From Flavobacterium johnsoniae UW101 (lineage in GTDB: Bacteria; Bacteroidota; Bacteroidia; Flavobacteriales; Flavobacteriaceae), in assembly GCF_000016645.1 (NCBI RefSeq), contig NC_009441.1, positions 3,596,001-3,660,000 of the forward strand: a stretch of DNA of 64,000 bases, given 5' to 3'. Position 1 is the first letter of the stretch; the number at the start of each line of letters is the position of its first letter. The notes under the pieces are model-generated. The model did no database searches. It was not told the origin of the DNA and saw only the letters and a program-made list of their open reading frames with translations. The translations under genes were made by a program, and so were the position numbers. Shown here in pieces: positions 45,753 through 55,682 of the stretch.

Positions 45753-46292
45753 ATGAAAAAATTAATCAAAATCGGAATTCCAATAGCCTCACTCTTCCTG
45801 CTTATTGCGTGCGGTAACGGTGAAAACAATAAGAAAGAGGTTCAGCAGAATAATAAAGCCTCTGTCCCAATTTTAAAGGATCCCGCAATCAGGATAAATG
45901 ATGATATTTTAAACGCGATATACAGCCACTATGCCCATTTAACAGTAGCCCTTGCCCAAGATAATGTCGCTGAAGCAAAACTGGCGGCGAATGCAATTGA
46001 AGCGGGAGCACGGGAAATCAGCAGCAACAGCAATCTTGCAGCAAGTGCTACGGCAATCGTTTCAGCTCCCGATATCGATAAGCAGCGAGCTGCTTATTCT
46101 AATCTAAGTAATGAAATGGTCAGCCTGGTAAAAAAAGCAGGAATGGCTGAGGCTGAGCTCTACTTAGAATATTGTCCAATGGCTTTCGACAATAAAGGGG
46201 CCGTATGGATTAGTTCTACCAAAGAAGTGCGCAATCCGTACTTTGGAGAAAAAATGCTCAAGTGCGGCGAGGTGAAAGAAATAATTAAATAA
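45753..46292 (+). CDS. DUF3347 lipoprotein
   Basis: The 179-residue lipoprotein (LLIACGN) carries a DUF3347 domain with YCPMAFDNKGAVWIS and NPYFGEKMLKCG. Sequence outside these blocks differs from the two neighbours at 36812 and 37744, so it is an older paralogue. Its place between the adaptors and the P-type ATPase suggests a periplasmic metal carrier between the two export systems. It ends 86 bases before the ATPase. Confidence 0.75.
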   Translation: MKKLIKIGIPIASLFLLIACGNGENNKKEVQQNNKASVPILKDPAIRINDDILNAIYSHYAHLTVALAQDNVAEAKLAANAIEAGAREISSNSNLAASATAIVSAPDIDKQRAAYSNLSNEMVSLVKKAGMAEAELYLEYCPMAFDNKGAVWISSTKEVRNPYFGEKMLKCGEVKEIIK

Positions 46293-46378
46293 TTAGAATA
46301 TGCAGATTGGCTTAAAAAAAATCACTAACTTTCTATATATTAAAGAAATAACGCATCGGAACTGTAAAAAATAACCTT

Positions 46379-48916
46379 ATGACACACACCTATACAATAT
46401 CGGGAATGACTTGCGATGGATGTCGTACAAAAGTAGAAAAAACGTTAAATGCTGTAGAGGGAATAAAAGCAAAGGTCTCCTTAGATCCTCCATTGGCAAC
46501 TATTACAATGGAAAATCATATTGCGACCGAAGAGCTCCAAGAAGCATTGACTGCGGTTGGAAAGTACACCATTGAAATGACTCAAACCACGCATTCGCAC
46601 GAAAAAAAAACGGAGAAATCATGCTGTAGCACTGCTGAGAATCATGGACACAAACATGATCATAAAACGACAGCCGTACCTCACAATGATGCGGGTGGGA
46701 AATATTATTGCCCGATGCATTGTGAAGGTGATAAAATGTATGATAAAGCAGGAGATTGTCCTGTATGCGGAATGCATTTGGTACAAGAACCTGCTGCTGC
46801 CCGGGTTCAGCAGTATACCTGTTCAATGCATCCGGAAGTTATAACCGATTCACCAGGTTCATGTCCTATTTGCGGAATGGATCTGGTGCCACTGGAGCCA
46901 AGTGAAAACGAAGACCAAAGAATTTACAAGGATTTGGTTAAGAAAATGAAAATAGCGGTAGTATTTACTGTTCCCATTTTCGCTATAGCTATGATAGAAA
47001 TGGCTCACAAGAATCCTCTACTACAATTAATGGATGCCTCTAAATGGAACTGGGTACAACTTATCTTATCACTTCCTGTTGTCTTTTATGCGTGTTGGAT
47101 ATTTTTTGTACGGGCTTGGAAGTCAATAATTACATGGAACTTAAATATGTTTACCCTTATCGGAATTGGTACAGGAGTGGCATTTTTATTTAGTTTGGCA
47201 GGAATGTTTTTCCCAGACGTTTTTCCTAGTGAATTTAAGACCGAACACGGAACAGTGCTGCTATACTTTGAGGCCACAACGGTTATTCTAACTTTGGTTT
47301 TGTTAGGACAATTACTCGAGGCAAGAGCACATAGTCAAACCAGTGGTGCTATAAAAGAATTATTAAAACTGGCTCCTACCCAAGCTACTTTGGTAATTGA
47401 TGGCGGTGATAAAATAATCTCAATCCATGATATCAAAAAAGGTAATTTATTACGGGTAAAACCCGGAGACAAAATTCCTGTAGACGGGAAGATTACTGAT
47501 GGTGAAAGCACAGTAGACGAATCGATGATTACCGGCGAACCAATTCCTGTAGATAAAAAAATAGGTGATATGGTGTCTTCAGGGACTATAAACGGAAACA
47601 AATCCTTTATTATGGTTGCCGAAAAAGTTGGTTCGGAAACCTTGCTTTCGCAAATTATACAAATGGTTAATAATGCAAGTCGTTCCAGAGCACCAATTCA
47701 GAAACTAGCCGATAGCATCGCTAAATATTTTGTGCCCATTGTTGTCGTTATTTCCATTCTTACCTTTTTCATTTGGGCAAAATTTGGTCCGGAACCAGCA
47801 ATGGTTTATGGATTTATAAATGCTATTGCAGTATTAATAATTGCTTGCCCTTGTGCATTAGGTTTAGCAACGCCCATGTCTGTAATGGTAGGAGTTGGAA
47901 AAGGCGCTCAATCGGGAATTCTGATAAAAAATGCCGAAGCTTTGGAAAAAATGGACAAAGTAAATGTTCTCATTACGGATAAAACAGGAACAATTACGGA
48001 GGGCAAACCTTCGGTAGAAAAAATCGTAGCGCTGCAATATTCAGAAGATGAACTGCTGCAATACATAGCGTCTTTAAATCAGTACAGTGAGCATCCTCTT
48101 GCGGAGGCTGTAGTGAAATTTGCAAAAGCTAAAAATGTTTCTTTGACCAAAGTAGATGATTTTGAAAACATCGCCGGAAAAGGAGTTATCGGAACTGCTA
48201 TTGATAAAAAGATGGCATTAGGGAATAAAAAATTAATGGAGCAAGCAGGGGCAGCTATTTCTGCCACAATTGAAGAAAAAATTATTGCAGAACAAAAATT
48301 AGGAAAAACAGTTTCTTATATCGCTGTAGATAAAAATGTAGTGGGATTTGTAACGATAACCGATGCTATAAAAGAAACAAGTGCTGCAGCTATAAAAGAA
48401 TTAATGCGCCAAGGGGTTGAAGTAATCATGCTTACGGGAGATAATGTAAATACAGCCAAAGCGGTTGCAGACGAATTGCATTTAACCTCTTTTCAGGCAG
48501 GTTGTTTACCCGAGGATAAATTAAAAGTAATCGAGAAACTTCAAGCCGAAGGAAAAATTGTAGCTATGGCGGGAGATGGAATAAATGATGCGCCAGCTTT
48601 GGCTCAATCGGACATTGGAATTGCGATGGGAACAGGAACAGATGTTGCGATCGAAAGCGCCAAGATTACTTTGGTAAAAGGAGATCTGCAAGGAATTGTA
48701 AAAGCAAAAAATCTGAGCCACGCTGTAATGAGCAACATCAAGCAAAACCTATTCTTTGCTTTTGTATATAATGTCTTAGGCGTACCAGTTGCTGCGGGTG
48801 TTTTATATCCATTTTTCGGAATATTACTTTCTCCTATGATTGCTGCCTTGGCAATGAGTTTTAGTTCGGTATCTGTTATTGTGAATGCATTGCGATTGAG
48901 AAGTTTAAAACTCTAA
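46379..48916 (+). CDS. copA: Copper-type P1B ATPase with HMA and two heavy-metal-binding domains
   Basis: The 845-residue pump has an HMA domain (GMTCDGC at 9-15), a His-rich linker, two heavy-metal-binding domains ([20 protein letters not shown] at 111-130 and [18 protein letters not shown] at 148-165), then the P-type core: CPC at 490-492, phosphorylated Asp534 in [13 protein letters not shown], and [10 protein letters not shown]. The last helices contain [11 protein letters not shown] and [12 protein letters not shown], the Cu+-type signature of P1B-1 ATPases. It exports Cu+ or Ag+ from the cytosol to the periplasm, feeding the other parts of the island. Confidence 0.9.
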   Translation: MTHTYTISGMTCDGCRTKVEKTLNAVEGIKAKVSLDPPLATITMENHIATEELQEALTAVGKYTIEMTQTTHSHEKKTEKSCCSTAENHGHKHDHKTTAVPHNDAGGKYYCPMHCEGDKMYDKAGDCPVCGMHLVQEPAAARVQQYTCSMHPEVITDSPGSCPICGMDLVPLEPSENEDQRIYKDLVKKMKIAVVFTVPIFAIAMIEMAHKNPLLQLMDASKWNWVQLILSLPVVFYACWIFFVRAWKSIITWNLNMFTLIGIGTGVAFLFSLAGMFFPDVFPSEFKTEHGTVLLYFEATTVILTLVLLGQLLEARAHSQTSGAIKELLKLAPTQATLVIDGGDKIISIHDIKKGNLLRVKPGDKIPVDGKITDGESTVDESMITGEPIPVDKKIGDMVSSGTINGNKSFIMVAEKVGSETLLSQIIQMVNNASRSRAPIQKLADSIAKYFVPIVVVISILTFFIWAKFGPEPAMVYGFINAIAVLIIACPCALGLATPMSVMVGVGKGAQSGILIKNAEALEKMDKVNVLITDKTGTITEGKPSVEKIVALQYSEDELLQYIASLNQYSEHPLAEAVVKFAKAKNVSLTKVDDFENIAGKGVIGTAIDKKMALGNKKLMEQAGAAISATIEEKIIAEQKLGKTVSYIAVDKNVVGFVTITDAIKETSAAAIKELMRQGVEVIMLTGDNVNTAKAVADELHLTSFQAGCLPEDKLKVIEKLQAEGKIVAMAGDGINDAPALAQSDIGIAMGTGTDVAIESAKITLVKGDLQGIVKAKNLSHAVMSNIKQNLFFAFVYNVLGVPVAAGVLYPFFGILLSPMIAALAMSFSSVSVIVNALRLRSLKL

Positions 48917-48944
48917 AGAATAAATAATTTTACTATACAAACAA

Positions 48945-50189
48945 ATGACCAATCTAGGACAAATTATTCTGCAGTATAAAAACGATAACGAAAGTGTCTA
49001 TAATACCTGGTTTATAGATAACAACCAACGGTTAAAAGCATTTCGGACTATTAGACGCGGTGTTCTGCAAGTCATTGAGGATATTAAAAACAAGAACTTT
49101 CCTAATGATTTTAAAGAAAGCAGCTTAGAATTTGTTTTGAGCTGCATAGCCGAACAAAAACAAGTCTTTGCAGGGGTTTCCCATCCGTTTTATTGGAAAC
49201 CCAAATTACGTATTCCTGACATCTATGAGAATCAAAACAATAAATTGGCTTTTGGTCAGTTCCTTGAAAATTGCATCAATGCTAAGTATGAAGAACAGGT
49301 TGTAAAAGAAATTATAAAACTAGATGAATTAAAAATTAAAGGATTAGGGCCTGCTGTTGCCAGTATTTTATATTTCATACACCCAACCTGGTTCCCACCT
49401 TTTAACACCGCTATTCTCAATGGTTTTAATTTTCTTTTTAAAGACAAAAAAAAATTAGGAAGCTGGACTGAGTATCTTAAAATCCGAGAAACTTTATTGA
49501 AAACTAATAGTCTACATAAATCACAGCTCTCAAATGATTTGGGTGCCATTGCAGGATTGTGTTTTGAAATTGGAACTCAGAAAATGCTGATCGGCAATGA
49601 TGAATATTTAAGCGAGGCAGAACGTTCAAGATTCGAAAAAAACGTACACAAGCGCCAAAAAGAAATACTCGAAGAAAAACTGGAGGAAAATCTTCATAGT
49701 GAGATGCAGTACCATTTATTAAAAATTGGAGTTTCATTGGGTTTTGATGTCACCCCAGCGAGTAACGACAAAAGCAAATCGTTTGGAGGACAAAATTTTT
49801 CATTTATATCAATAAATAAATTTCCCGAACTCCCTACAGACAAGGACACACAAAATACTATCAAGCTTATTGATGTACTCTGGTTCGAAAAAGGCACAAA
49901 CAAGATTATAGGTGCCTTTGAAGTAGAAAAAAGCACTAGTATTTATTCCGGCATACTTCGCTTGTCTGACCTATATTTTAGTATCTCAAGCGGACATGAA
50001 GTTTTTTACATTATTATTCCGGATAACCGGGAAAAAGATGTGGTTCTTCAGCTTAATAGGCCCGTTATAAAAAACTCAAATATGAATATCAAATATATCC
50101 TGTTTTCTGAATTAAGAGCTAATTGTGATGCTATCTGCAAATTTGGAACCGACCATTCAATAATGGAAAAAATATCAAAATCAATTTAA
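48945..50189 (+). CDS. Predicted PD-(D/E)XK nuclease-like protein with helix-hairpin-helix
   Basis: The 414-residue soluble protein has a helix-hairpin-helix-like region (LKIKGLGPAVASILYFIHP, residues about 127-146) as in DNA glycosylase or nuclease DNA-binding parts, a charged coiled region (220-255) and a C-terminal domain with IDVLWF, then GAFEVEKSTSIYSGILRLSDL. The order D, then ExE/K after about 15 residues fits a restriction-endonuclease-like fold. No methyltransferase is nearby. It is oriented with the copper genes but has no link to metal handling, so it may be a defence gene inserted in the island. Function is inferred. Confidence 0.5.
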   Translation: MTNLGQIILQYKNDNESVYNTWFIDNNQRLKAFRTIRRGVLQVIEDIKNKNFPNDFKESSLEFVLSCIAEQKQVFAGVSHPFYWKPKLRIPDIYENQNNKLAFGQFLENCINAKYEEQVVKEIIKLDELKIKGLGPAVASILYFIHPTWFPPFNTAILNGFNFLFKDKKKLGSWTEYLKIRETLLKTNSLHKSQLSNDLGAIAGLCFEIGTQKMLIGNDEYLSEAERSRFEKNVHKRQKEILEEKLEENLHSEMQYHLLKIGVSLGFDVTPASNDKSKSFGGQNFSFISINKFPELPTDKDTQNTIKLIDVLWFEKGTNKIIGAFEVEKSTSIYSGILRLSDLYFSISSGHEVFYIIIPDNREKDVVLQLNRPVIKNSNMNIKYILFSELRANCDAICKFGTDHSIMEKISKSI

Positions 50190-50201
50190 AATTAACAAAA
50201 T

Positions 50202-51074
50202 ATGAAAAAAATAATTCTGCTAAGCTTCATTATTATACAATCGTTATCAATTTCTGCACAAGAAAAAGTTCAAATTAAACTTACTTCTGCAAGCCCTTCG
50301 GCATCATTTCAACAAGAAATCGGAAGCTCAACAGTCAAAATATCCTATAGCAGGCCCTTAGTAAGAGGGCGAAAAATATTTGGCGAATTAGTGCCTTTTG
50401 GTAAGCTCTGGCGAACAGGCGCCAGCGATTGTACGACCATAAGTACTAATGAAGATATCGCTTTTGGAAATAATATTTTGAAAGCAGGAACTTATTCTGT
50501 ATTCTCAATTCCTTCAGAAAATGAGTGGACTATCATTATCAATAGTGATATTACTTTACATGGCGAAACTGGTTATGATGAGAAAAAAGATGTTATGCGT
50601 TTTACCGTTCCTACAGAAAAAACGATTGATTTTTACGAAACTTTTACCATTGAATTAAATGACATCAACAGTAAAGGAGAAGGCTTCCTTAAAATAGAAT
50701 GGGAAAATACCATGGTTAAAATACCTATGAAAAGCAAAGCTGACAAAGAAATTTTAGCTCTAATTGACAAATATATTATTAAAGAAAAAAGTCAAAATGC
50801 TACTTTATTGTTTCAGGCAGCAAATTATTATTCAGCCACGGGTAGAGCAAACAATCAAGCAGTATCGTGGTTAGCTGAAGCTGAAAAATTAGATCCCGAA
50901 AATTTTTATTATCCCACTTTAAGACAGAAAGTATCTTTAGAACTGAAGGATTATCCCAATGCTATTGAGGCAGCAAAAAAAGCCTTAACAATTGCAGAAC
51001 AGAAAAAAATGAAGGGTACTGAAAAATTAAAAAATCAGATTGAAGAGTTACAATTATTACTTAAAAGTAAATAA
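50202..51074 (+). CDS. DUF2911 exported protein
   Basis: The 290-residue protein has a signal peptide (cut after SISAQ), a DUF2911 domain with ISYSRPLVRGRKIFGELVPFGKLWRTGAS and ILKAGTYSVFSIP, and a C-terminal helical part of about 100 residues with TPR-like repeats (AANYYSATGRANNQAVSWLAEAEKL). The family is common in Bacteroidetes, function unknown. It starts 12 bases after the nuclease-like gene. Confidence 0.75.
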   Translation: MKKIILLSFIIIQSLSISAQEKVQIKLTSASPSASFQQEIGSSTVKISYSRPLVRGRKIFGELVPFGKLWRTGASDCTTISTNEDIAFGNNILKAGTYSVFSIPSENEWTIIINSDITLHGETGYDEKKDVMRFTVPTEKTIDFYETFTIELNDINSKGEGFLKIEWENTMVKIPMKSKADKEILALIDKYIIKEKSQNATLLFQAANYYSATGRANNQAVSWLAEAEKLDPENFYYPTLRQKVSLELKDYPNAIEAAKKALTIAEQKKMKGTEKLKNQIEELQLLLKSK

Positions 51075-51216
51075 ATAATAAGTATTACAATATCACATTG
51101 AAAACTACAGAAGCATAAAAATCCTTGCCATTTAAACCGATCCAGTGTTATAGTAGCATTAGACTTGTTTTGTTCAGGGAAATAGATAAATCTAAATAAC
51201 TTTTAAAGCTAAAAAT

Positions 51217-51711
51217 ATGAAAATGGAACACGCAACACAGCAGTATTCAAAAGAGGTAGACTCCAAAATGTACAAAAAATTAGCCATTATGATCGTATTG
51301 TCATTTATTTCTATGTACATATTGATGTATTCGATGGTCGATATTTTTGCTAATGTCATTCCCAATGTAAACCAATTTTACATGGCAGGACTAATGACTA
51401 TGCCAATGCTCGTAATTGAAATTATTGTTATGGGTCGTATGTATATTAATAAAAAATGGAACATAATGTTACTTATAACAGGCAGCCTTATCGCGATCAT
51501 TTTTTTTTCCTGTATAAGAGAGCAAGCAGCTGTTGGAGATAAACAATTTTTAAAATCAATGATACCGCACCATGCAGCAGCAATACTAATGGCTCAGAAG
51601 GCTTCTCTTCACGATCCTGAAATAAGCCAGCTTGCCAAGGACATTATAAAAGCACAACAAACTGAAATTGCACAGATGAAGGCCAAGTTAAATGAGATGG
51701 AAAAAAAATAA
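51217..51711 (+). CDS. DUF305 membrane protein
   Basis: The 164-residue protein has three membrane helices (residues about 20-40, 55-72 and 82-100) and a C-terminal DUF305 motif, SMIPHHAAAILMAQKASLHDPEI, with the paired histidines and methionines expected for metal binding. DUF305 proteins are common in copper resistance clusters of Bacteroidetes. It may hold or hand over copper at the membrane for the oxidase encoded 27 bases downstream. Confidence 0.75.
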   Translation: MKMEHATQQYSKEVDSKMYKKLAIMIVLSFISMYILMYSMVDIFANVIPNVNQFYMAGLMTMPMLVIEIIVMGRMYINKKWNIMLLITGSLIAIIFFSCIREQAAVGDKQFLKSMIPHHAAAILMAQKASLHDPEISQLAKDIIKAQQTEIAQMKAKLNEMEKK

Positions 51712-51738
51712 TAGAACACTATTCTTTAAAAAAGCAAT

Positions 51739-54354
51739 ATGAAAAACATACTTATAATACTCGTATTTATCATGCTTCCTGTCCTGATTCAAGCCCAGGA
51801 TATGAAAATGGCAATAGATAAAAAGTCTGTCAAAGAAGAGTCGAATCCTGCTACCTATACTTGTCCAATGCATCCCGATATCCATGAATCCAAACCAGGA
51901 AAATGCCCAAAATGCGGCATGGCATTAGTGAAAGAAAAGTCTAAAATCACTAAGCCGAAGGCAGCTGCAAAACCTAAAACTGTAACTGCTGTTAAAGAGG
52001 AAATGCCTAAAAAGGCTAAATCTTCCTCTGCGGATAAGATCAATATGCATCAGGCGCATAATAAGACAAACATGGAAAAGAAAACAGCGAGCCCCCCAGT
52101 AAAAAAAATGATGGTAAATGATGAGCCACCTAAAGTTGTAAGGTACGATTTATATGTTCGCGATACGGTGGTAAATTTCTCAGGGAAATCAAAAAGAGCG
52201 ATAGCGGTAAATGGCCAGATACCAATGCCTACATTAACCTTTACAGAAGGTGATACCGCAGAAATTTATGTTCATAATGAACTTGACGAAGAAACGTCAT
52301 TACACTGGCATGGTTTGTTTCTACCCAATAAAGAAGACGGTGTGCCTAACCTTACCCAAATGCCGATAAAAGCACACAGTACCTACAAATATTCTTTTCC
52401 CATCAGGCAGCATGGGACCCATTGGTACCATAGCCATTCTGGTTTGCAGGAACAAATAGGAATGTACGGTTCTTTTGTGATGAACAAACGAAGCTCCGAT
52501 CCAAACTTCAGGGCAGGGATAGATGACCTACCGACAATTCCGATTGTGCTGAGCGAATGGACCGATATCGACCCGGAGAACGTTCATAGAATGCTGCATA
52601 ATGCCTCCGATTGGTTTGCAATAAAAAAAGGCACGACCCAAAGTTATGGCGAAGCTATAAAACAAGGCTATTTAAAAACCAAGGTCCTCAATGAGTGGAA
52701 GCGTATGAACGCTATGGATGTAAGCGATGTCTATTATGAGAAATTTTTAATTAATGGGAAAAACGAAAGCCAGCTTTCGCAGTTCAAAGCCGGTGATAAG
52801 GTAAGATTACGCGTCTCTAATGGCGGTGCATCCAGTAATTTTTGGCTTACCTATGCCGGAGGCAAAATTACAGTAGTGGCCAGTGATGGTAATGATGTTG
52901 AGCCTGTTGAAGTAGACCGTCTACTTATTGCAGTTTCTGAAACTTATGACCTTGTTTTAAGCATTCCGGCAGAAAATACATCTTATGAGTTTTTGGCAAC
53001 ACCAGAAGACCGGACAAAATCGGCGTCCCTCTACATTGGAAATGGCATCAAACAGCTCACCTCCCCTTTACCCAAACTGAAATACTTTGAAGGGATGCAA
53101 ATGATGAACGATATGATGAAAATGAACGGAGACCTAAATGATATGGGGATGAAGATGTCGCTGAATCAGATGGATATGAACTCGGTAATGTATCCTGAAA
53201 TTACAGGCCCACAAACAAAAGGAAGTAAAGACATGCCAATGGAGATGGACAAAGAAGAAACCAAATTGGATACCCCTGATAAAATGCACGACATGCACAA
53301 TATGGAAAATAAGTACAATGCCAATGCTCTTGCCGATATTGTGACATTAAATTATGCGATGCTAAAATCTCCAACAAGCACGGCATTGTCAAAAGATGCT
53401 CCAGTGAGGGAGCTCAAATTCGAGCTTACCGGAAATATGAATCGCTATGTGTGGAGCCTGGATAACAAGGTCGTTTCCGAAGCTGATAAAATCCTGATCA
53501 AGAAAGGAGAAATTTTACGTATCGTCCTGCATAATAATTCAATGATGCGCCATCCAATGCATTTGCATGGCCATGATTTCAGGGTCATCAATGGGCAAGG
53601 TGATTTTGCGCCTTTGAAAAATATCATCGACATCATGCCAATGGAAACAGATACTATTGAATTCGCCGCAAGCGAAGATGGCGGCGACTGGTTTTTCCAC
53701 TGTCATATTCTCTACCATATGATGGCTGGTATGGGCAGAATTTTTTCTTATGAAAATTCACCTCCAAATCCAGAAATACCAAACCCTAAACTGGCTCAAC
53801 GAAAATTGTTTGCTGACGACAGAAAATTCCACTTTATGGCAGAAAATGATTTTGCCACCAATGGAAATGACGGTGAAGCAATGTATCAAAGTACACGCTG
53901 GAGCATTGGAACCGAATGGAGGTTAGGATACAATGACATGCATGGTTATGAAACAGAAACACATATTGGTCGATATATTGGAAAAATGCAATGGTTAATG
54001 CCTTTTATAGGATTTGACTGGAGATATAGAAGAATGGGAGAAGATATACAAGAAAATAATCTTTTTGGACAAACCAATACTAAGGATAAACGTGCAGTGG
54101 TAAGTCTAGGGGTTAACTACATCCTACCTATGTTAATAGTAGCACAAGCTGAAGTTTTTACCGATGGTAAAGTCAGATTACAATTTGAACGTAAAGACAT
54201 TCCCGTTTCTAAACGGCTTAGAATGAATTTGATGTGGAATACAGACAAGGAATATATGGCAGGACTACGCTATATAATTACCAGATGGGGTTCTTTGTCT
54301 TCACACTATGACAGTGATATGGGCTTTGGTGCAGGATTTATTTTAAATTACTAG
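51739..54354 (+). CDS. Multicopper oxidase fused to CopB-like outer-membrane barrel
   Basis: The 871-residue protein has a signal peptide (MLPVLIQAQ), a heavy-metal-binding domain (YTCPMHPDIHESKPGKCPKC, about 35-54), a Lys/Ala-rich linker, then three cupredoxin domains with the copper motifs LHWHGLFLPN, HGTHWYHSHSG, HPMHLHGHDF and HCHILYHMMAGM, and a Met-rich stretch (MMNDMMKMNGDLNDMGMKMS). The last 180 residues (from about 690) have alternating strands such as RWSIGTEWRLGY and VRLQFERKDIPV and end in a C-terminal aromatic-like NY, resembling CopB. Oxidation of Cu+ and outer-membrane binding would then be on one chain. Confidence 0.8.
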   Translation: MKNILIILVFIMLPVLIQAQDMKMAIDKKSVKEESNPATYTCPMHPDIHESKPGKCPKCGMALVKEKSKITKPKAAAKPKTVTAVKEEMPKKAKSSSADKINMHQAHNKTNMEKKTASPPVKKMMVNDEPPKVVRYDLYVRDTVVNFSGKSKRAIAVNGQIPMPTLTFTEGDTAEIYVHNELDEETSLHWHGLFLPNKEDGVPNLTQMPIKAHSTYKYSFPIRQHGTHWYHSHSGLQEQIGMYGSFVMNKRSSDPNFRAGIDDLPTIPIVLSEWTDIDPENVHRMLHNASDWFAIKKGTTQSYGEAIKQGYLKTKVLNEWKRMNAMDVSDVYYEKFLINGKNESQLSQFKAGDKVRLRVSNGGASSNFWLTYAGGKITVVASDGNDVEPVEVDRLLIAVSETYDLVLSIPAENTSYEFLATPEDRTKSASLYIGNGIKQLTSPLPKLKYFEGMQMMNDMMKMNGDLNDMGMKMSLNQMDMNSVMYPEITGPQTKGSKDMPMEMDKEETKLDTPDKMHDMHNMENKYNANALADIVTLNYAMLKSPTSTALSKDAPVRELKFELTGNMNRYVWSLDNKVVSEADKILIKKGEILRIVLHNNSMMRHPMHLHGHDFRVINGQGDFAPLKNIIDIMPMETDTIEFAASEDGGDWFFHCHILYHMMAGMGRIFSYENSPPNPEIPNPKLAQRKLFADDRKFHFMAENDFATNGNDGEAMYQSTRWSIGTEWRLGYNDMHGYETETHIGRYIGKMQWLMPFIGFDWRYRRMGEDIQENNLFGQTNTKDKRAVVSLGVNYILPMLIVAQAEVFTDGKVRLQFERKDIPVSKRLRMNLMWNTDKEYMAGLRYIITRWGSLSSHYDSDMGFGAGFILNY

Positions 54355-54790
54355 CTTATAAGTACAATAGTAAATTATTGTAAGACCAAATTCTAGAATT
54401 AAGATTAATCGGTTAATATTGAAGGATATCAATTTTTTTAAATTGTCTTTCATTTGAACGGTGTGGAAGTCCATTCAAATTAATGATCGAAATTGAACCA
54501 GTATGAAAATCTAATAATACCAATTTTAAATTTAAAATTGGTATTATTAATAACAAATAACTGCAAATGCTGAACATCTTTCTAATTATGGGTTGTTCAG
54601 TTTGTATTGTATTTATATAATATCAGCTAACGATAAACCATGTAATTATTGCTTTATACATTGGTTTGATAAAACTAGCATTCGGGTAACAAACAATATT
54701 ATAAAACCATATGCATCGAATCTTTTTCTTAGCCGATGCCTTCATCTTCATAAAAATAAATCTTTATATTTTTTTTTATTTAAATTATTA
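54355..54790. other. Long intergenic gap between copper and arsenic islands, with a 36-bp palindrome
   Basis: No gene is evident in this AT-rich gap. At 54513-54548 there is a perfect 36-bp palindrome with no loop (arms begin AATAATACCAATTTTAAA). As RNA it would form a hairpin ending the copper operon 159 bases after its last stop; as DNA it could bind a protein. The gap marks the boundary of two metal modules. Confidence 0.5.
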
Positions 54791-54812
54791 TCGTAATATT
54801 GCAATATAAATA
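54791..54812 (+). promoter_or_regulatory. Candidate ArsR operator
   Basis: The perfect 12-bp palindrome ATATTGCAATAT (54796-54807) lies 12 bases before the ArsR start, inside the expected promoter region. Its position is right for autorepression by the following regulator. No other proof is available from the sequence. Confidence 0.5.
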
Positions 54813-54819
54813 TAAAACG

Positions 54820-55152
54820 ATGGGAGCAACAAAAACAGATCACTTTACAGAAAGCCAGAACGAGCTGGCTGTTTTAGCCAAAGCATTAGGCCATCCTGCG
54901 CGTATTGCTATTATGGAATATTTATTAAAAGTGGATGCCTGCATCTGCGGAGATATTGTAAACGAACTCCCCCTTTCACAGCCGACCGTTTCACAGCATC
55001 TGAAAGAATTGAAAAATGCAGGTTTGATTAAAGGAAGCATCGAAGGAAACTCGATCTGCTACTGCATCAATGAACCTGGACTGGAAAAGATAAAAGGCTT
55101 CTTTCAGCACATATCAGATCATTTGGCAAAAAAGAGAAGCGAATGCTGCTAA
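54820..55152 (+). CDS. arsR: ArsR-family arsenic/metal repressor
   Basis: The 110-residue protein has the winged-helix fold LAKALGHPARIAIMEYLL, the metal-sensing cysteine pair ACICGD and the recognition helix SQPTVSQHLKELKNAGLI; it ends SECC, which may add ligands. The CxC next to the DNA-binding helix suits As(III)-type sensing. It leads the operon with the GNAT, DUF6428, reductase and Acr3 genes. ATG 54820 is preferred over 54799 because the extra seven residues overlap the operator region. Confidence 0.8.
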   Translation: MGATKTDHFTESQNELAVLAKALGHPARIAIMEYLLKVDACICGDIVNELPLSQPTVSQHLKELKNAGLIKGSIEGNSICYCINEPGLEKIKGFFQHISDHLAKKRSECC

Positions 55153-55163
55153 TCTATAAAAAT

Positions 55164-55649
55164 ATGGAAATCAGAAAACTTTCGGACAAACACTGGGATG
55201 AGGTAAAAATAATTTACCAAAAAGGGATAGACACCGGCAATGCAACTTTCCAGACCAGTGCCCCTTCATGGGAAGACTGGGACCAGTCGCATCTTAAGTC
55301 CTGCCGGGTTGTGATGCAGGAAGATGGCAAGGTAATTGGATGGGCTGCCCTTACACCTGTTTCATCACGCTGCGTTTATGCAGGGGTTGCAGAGGTGAGC
55401 GTATATGTGGATCCTGCACATTCGGGAAAAGGAATCGGGCTTACCCTTTTAAAGGAACTTGTACGACAGAGCGAAACTGAAGGAATCTGGACGCTTCAGG
55501 CAGGGATCTTTCCTGAGAATACGGCAAGCCTCCGAATCCATGAAAAAGCAGGTTTCAGAATACTGGGAACAAGAGAAAAAATCGGAAAACAGAATGGTAT
55601 CTGGAGAGATACTGCGCTTCTTGAAAGAAGAAGCTCCGTTATTAATTAA
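55164..55649 (+). CDS. GNAT N-acetyltransferase, ArsN/phosphinothricin acetyltransferase-like
   Basis: The 161-residue protein has the GNAT core with VAEVSVYVDPAHSGKGIGLTLL (acetyl-CoA binding motif) and GIFPENTASLRIHEKAGFRILG, typical of the phosphinothricin acetyltransferase family. Members in arsenic operons (ArsN) acetylate arsenic-containing amino acids. I chose ATG 55164, 11 bases after ArsR; the frame also offers 55143, overlapping ArsR by ten bases. The operon context supports an ArsN role but the substrate is not provable here. Confidence 0.75.
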   Translation: MEIRKLSDKHWDEVKIIYQKGIDTGNATFQTSAPSWEDWDQSHLKSCRVVMQEDGKVIGWAALTPVSSRCVYAGVAEVSVYVDPAHSGKGIGLTLLKELVRQSETEGIWTLQAGIFPENTASLRIHEKAGFRILGTREKIGKQNGIWRDTALLERRSSVIN

Positions 55650-55682
55650 TAAAAAATATAGTTTAACTAAATATAAAAAATT

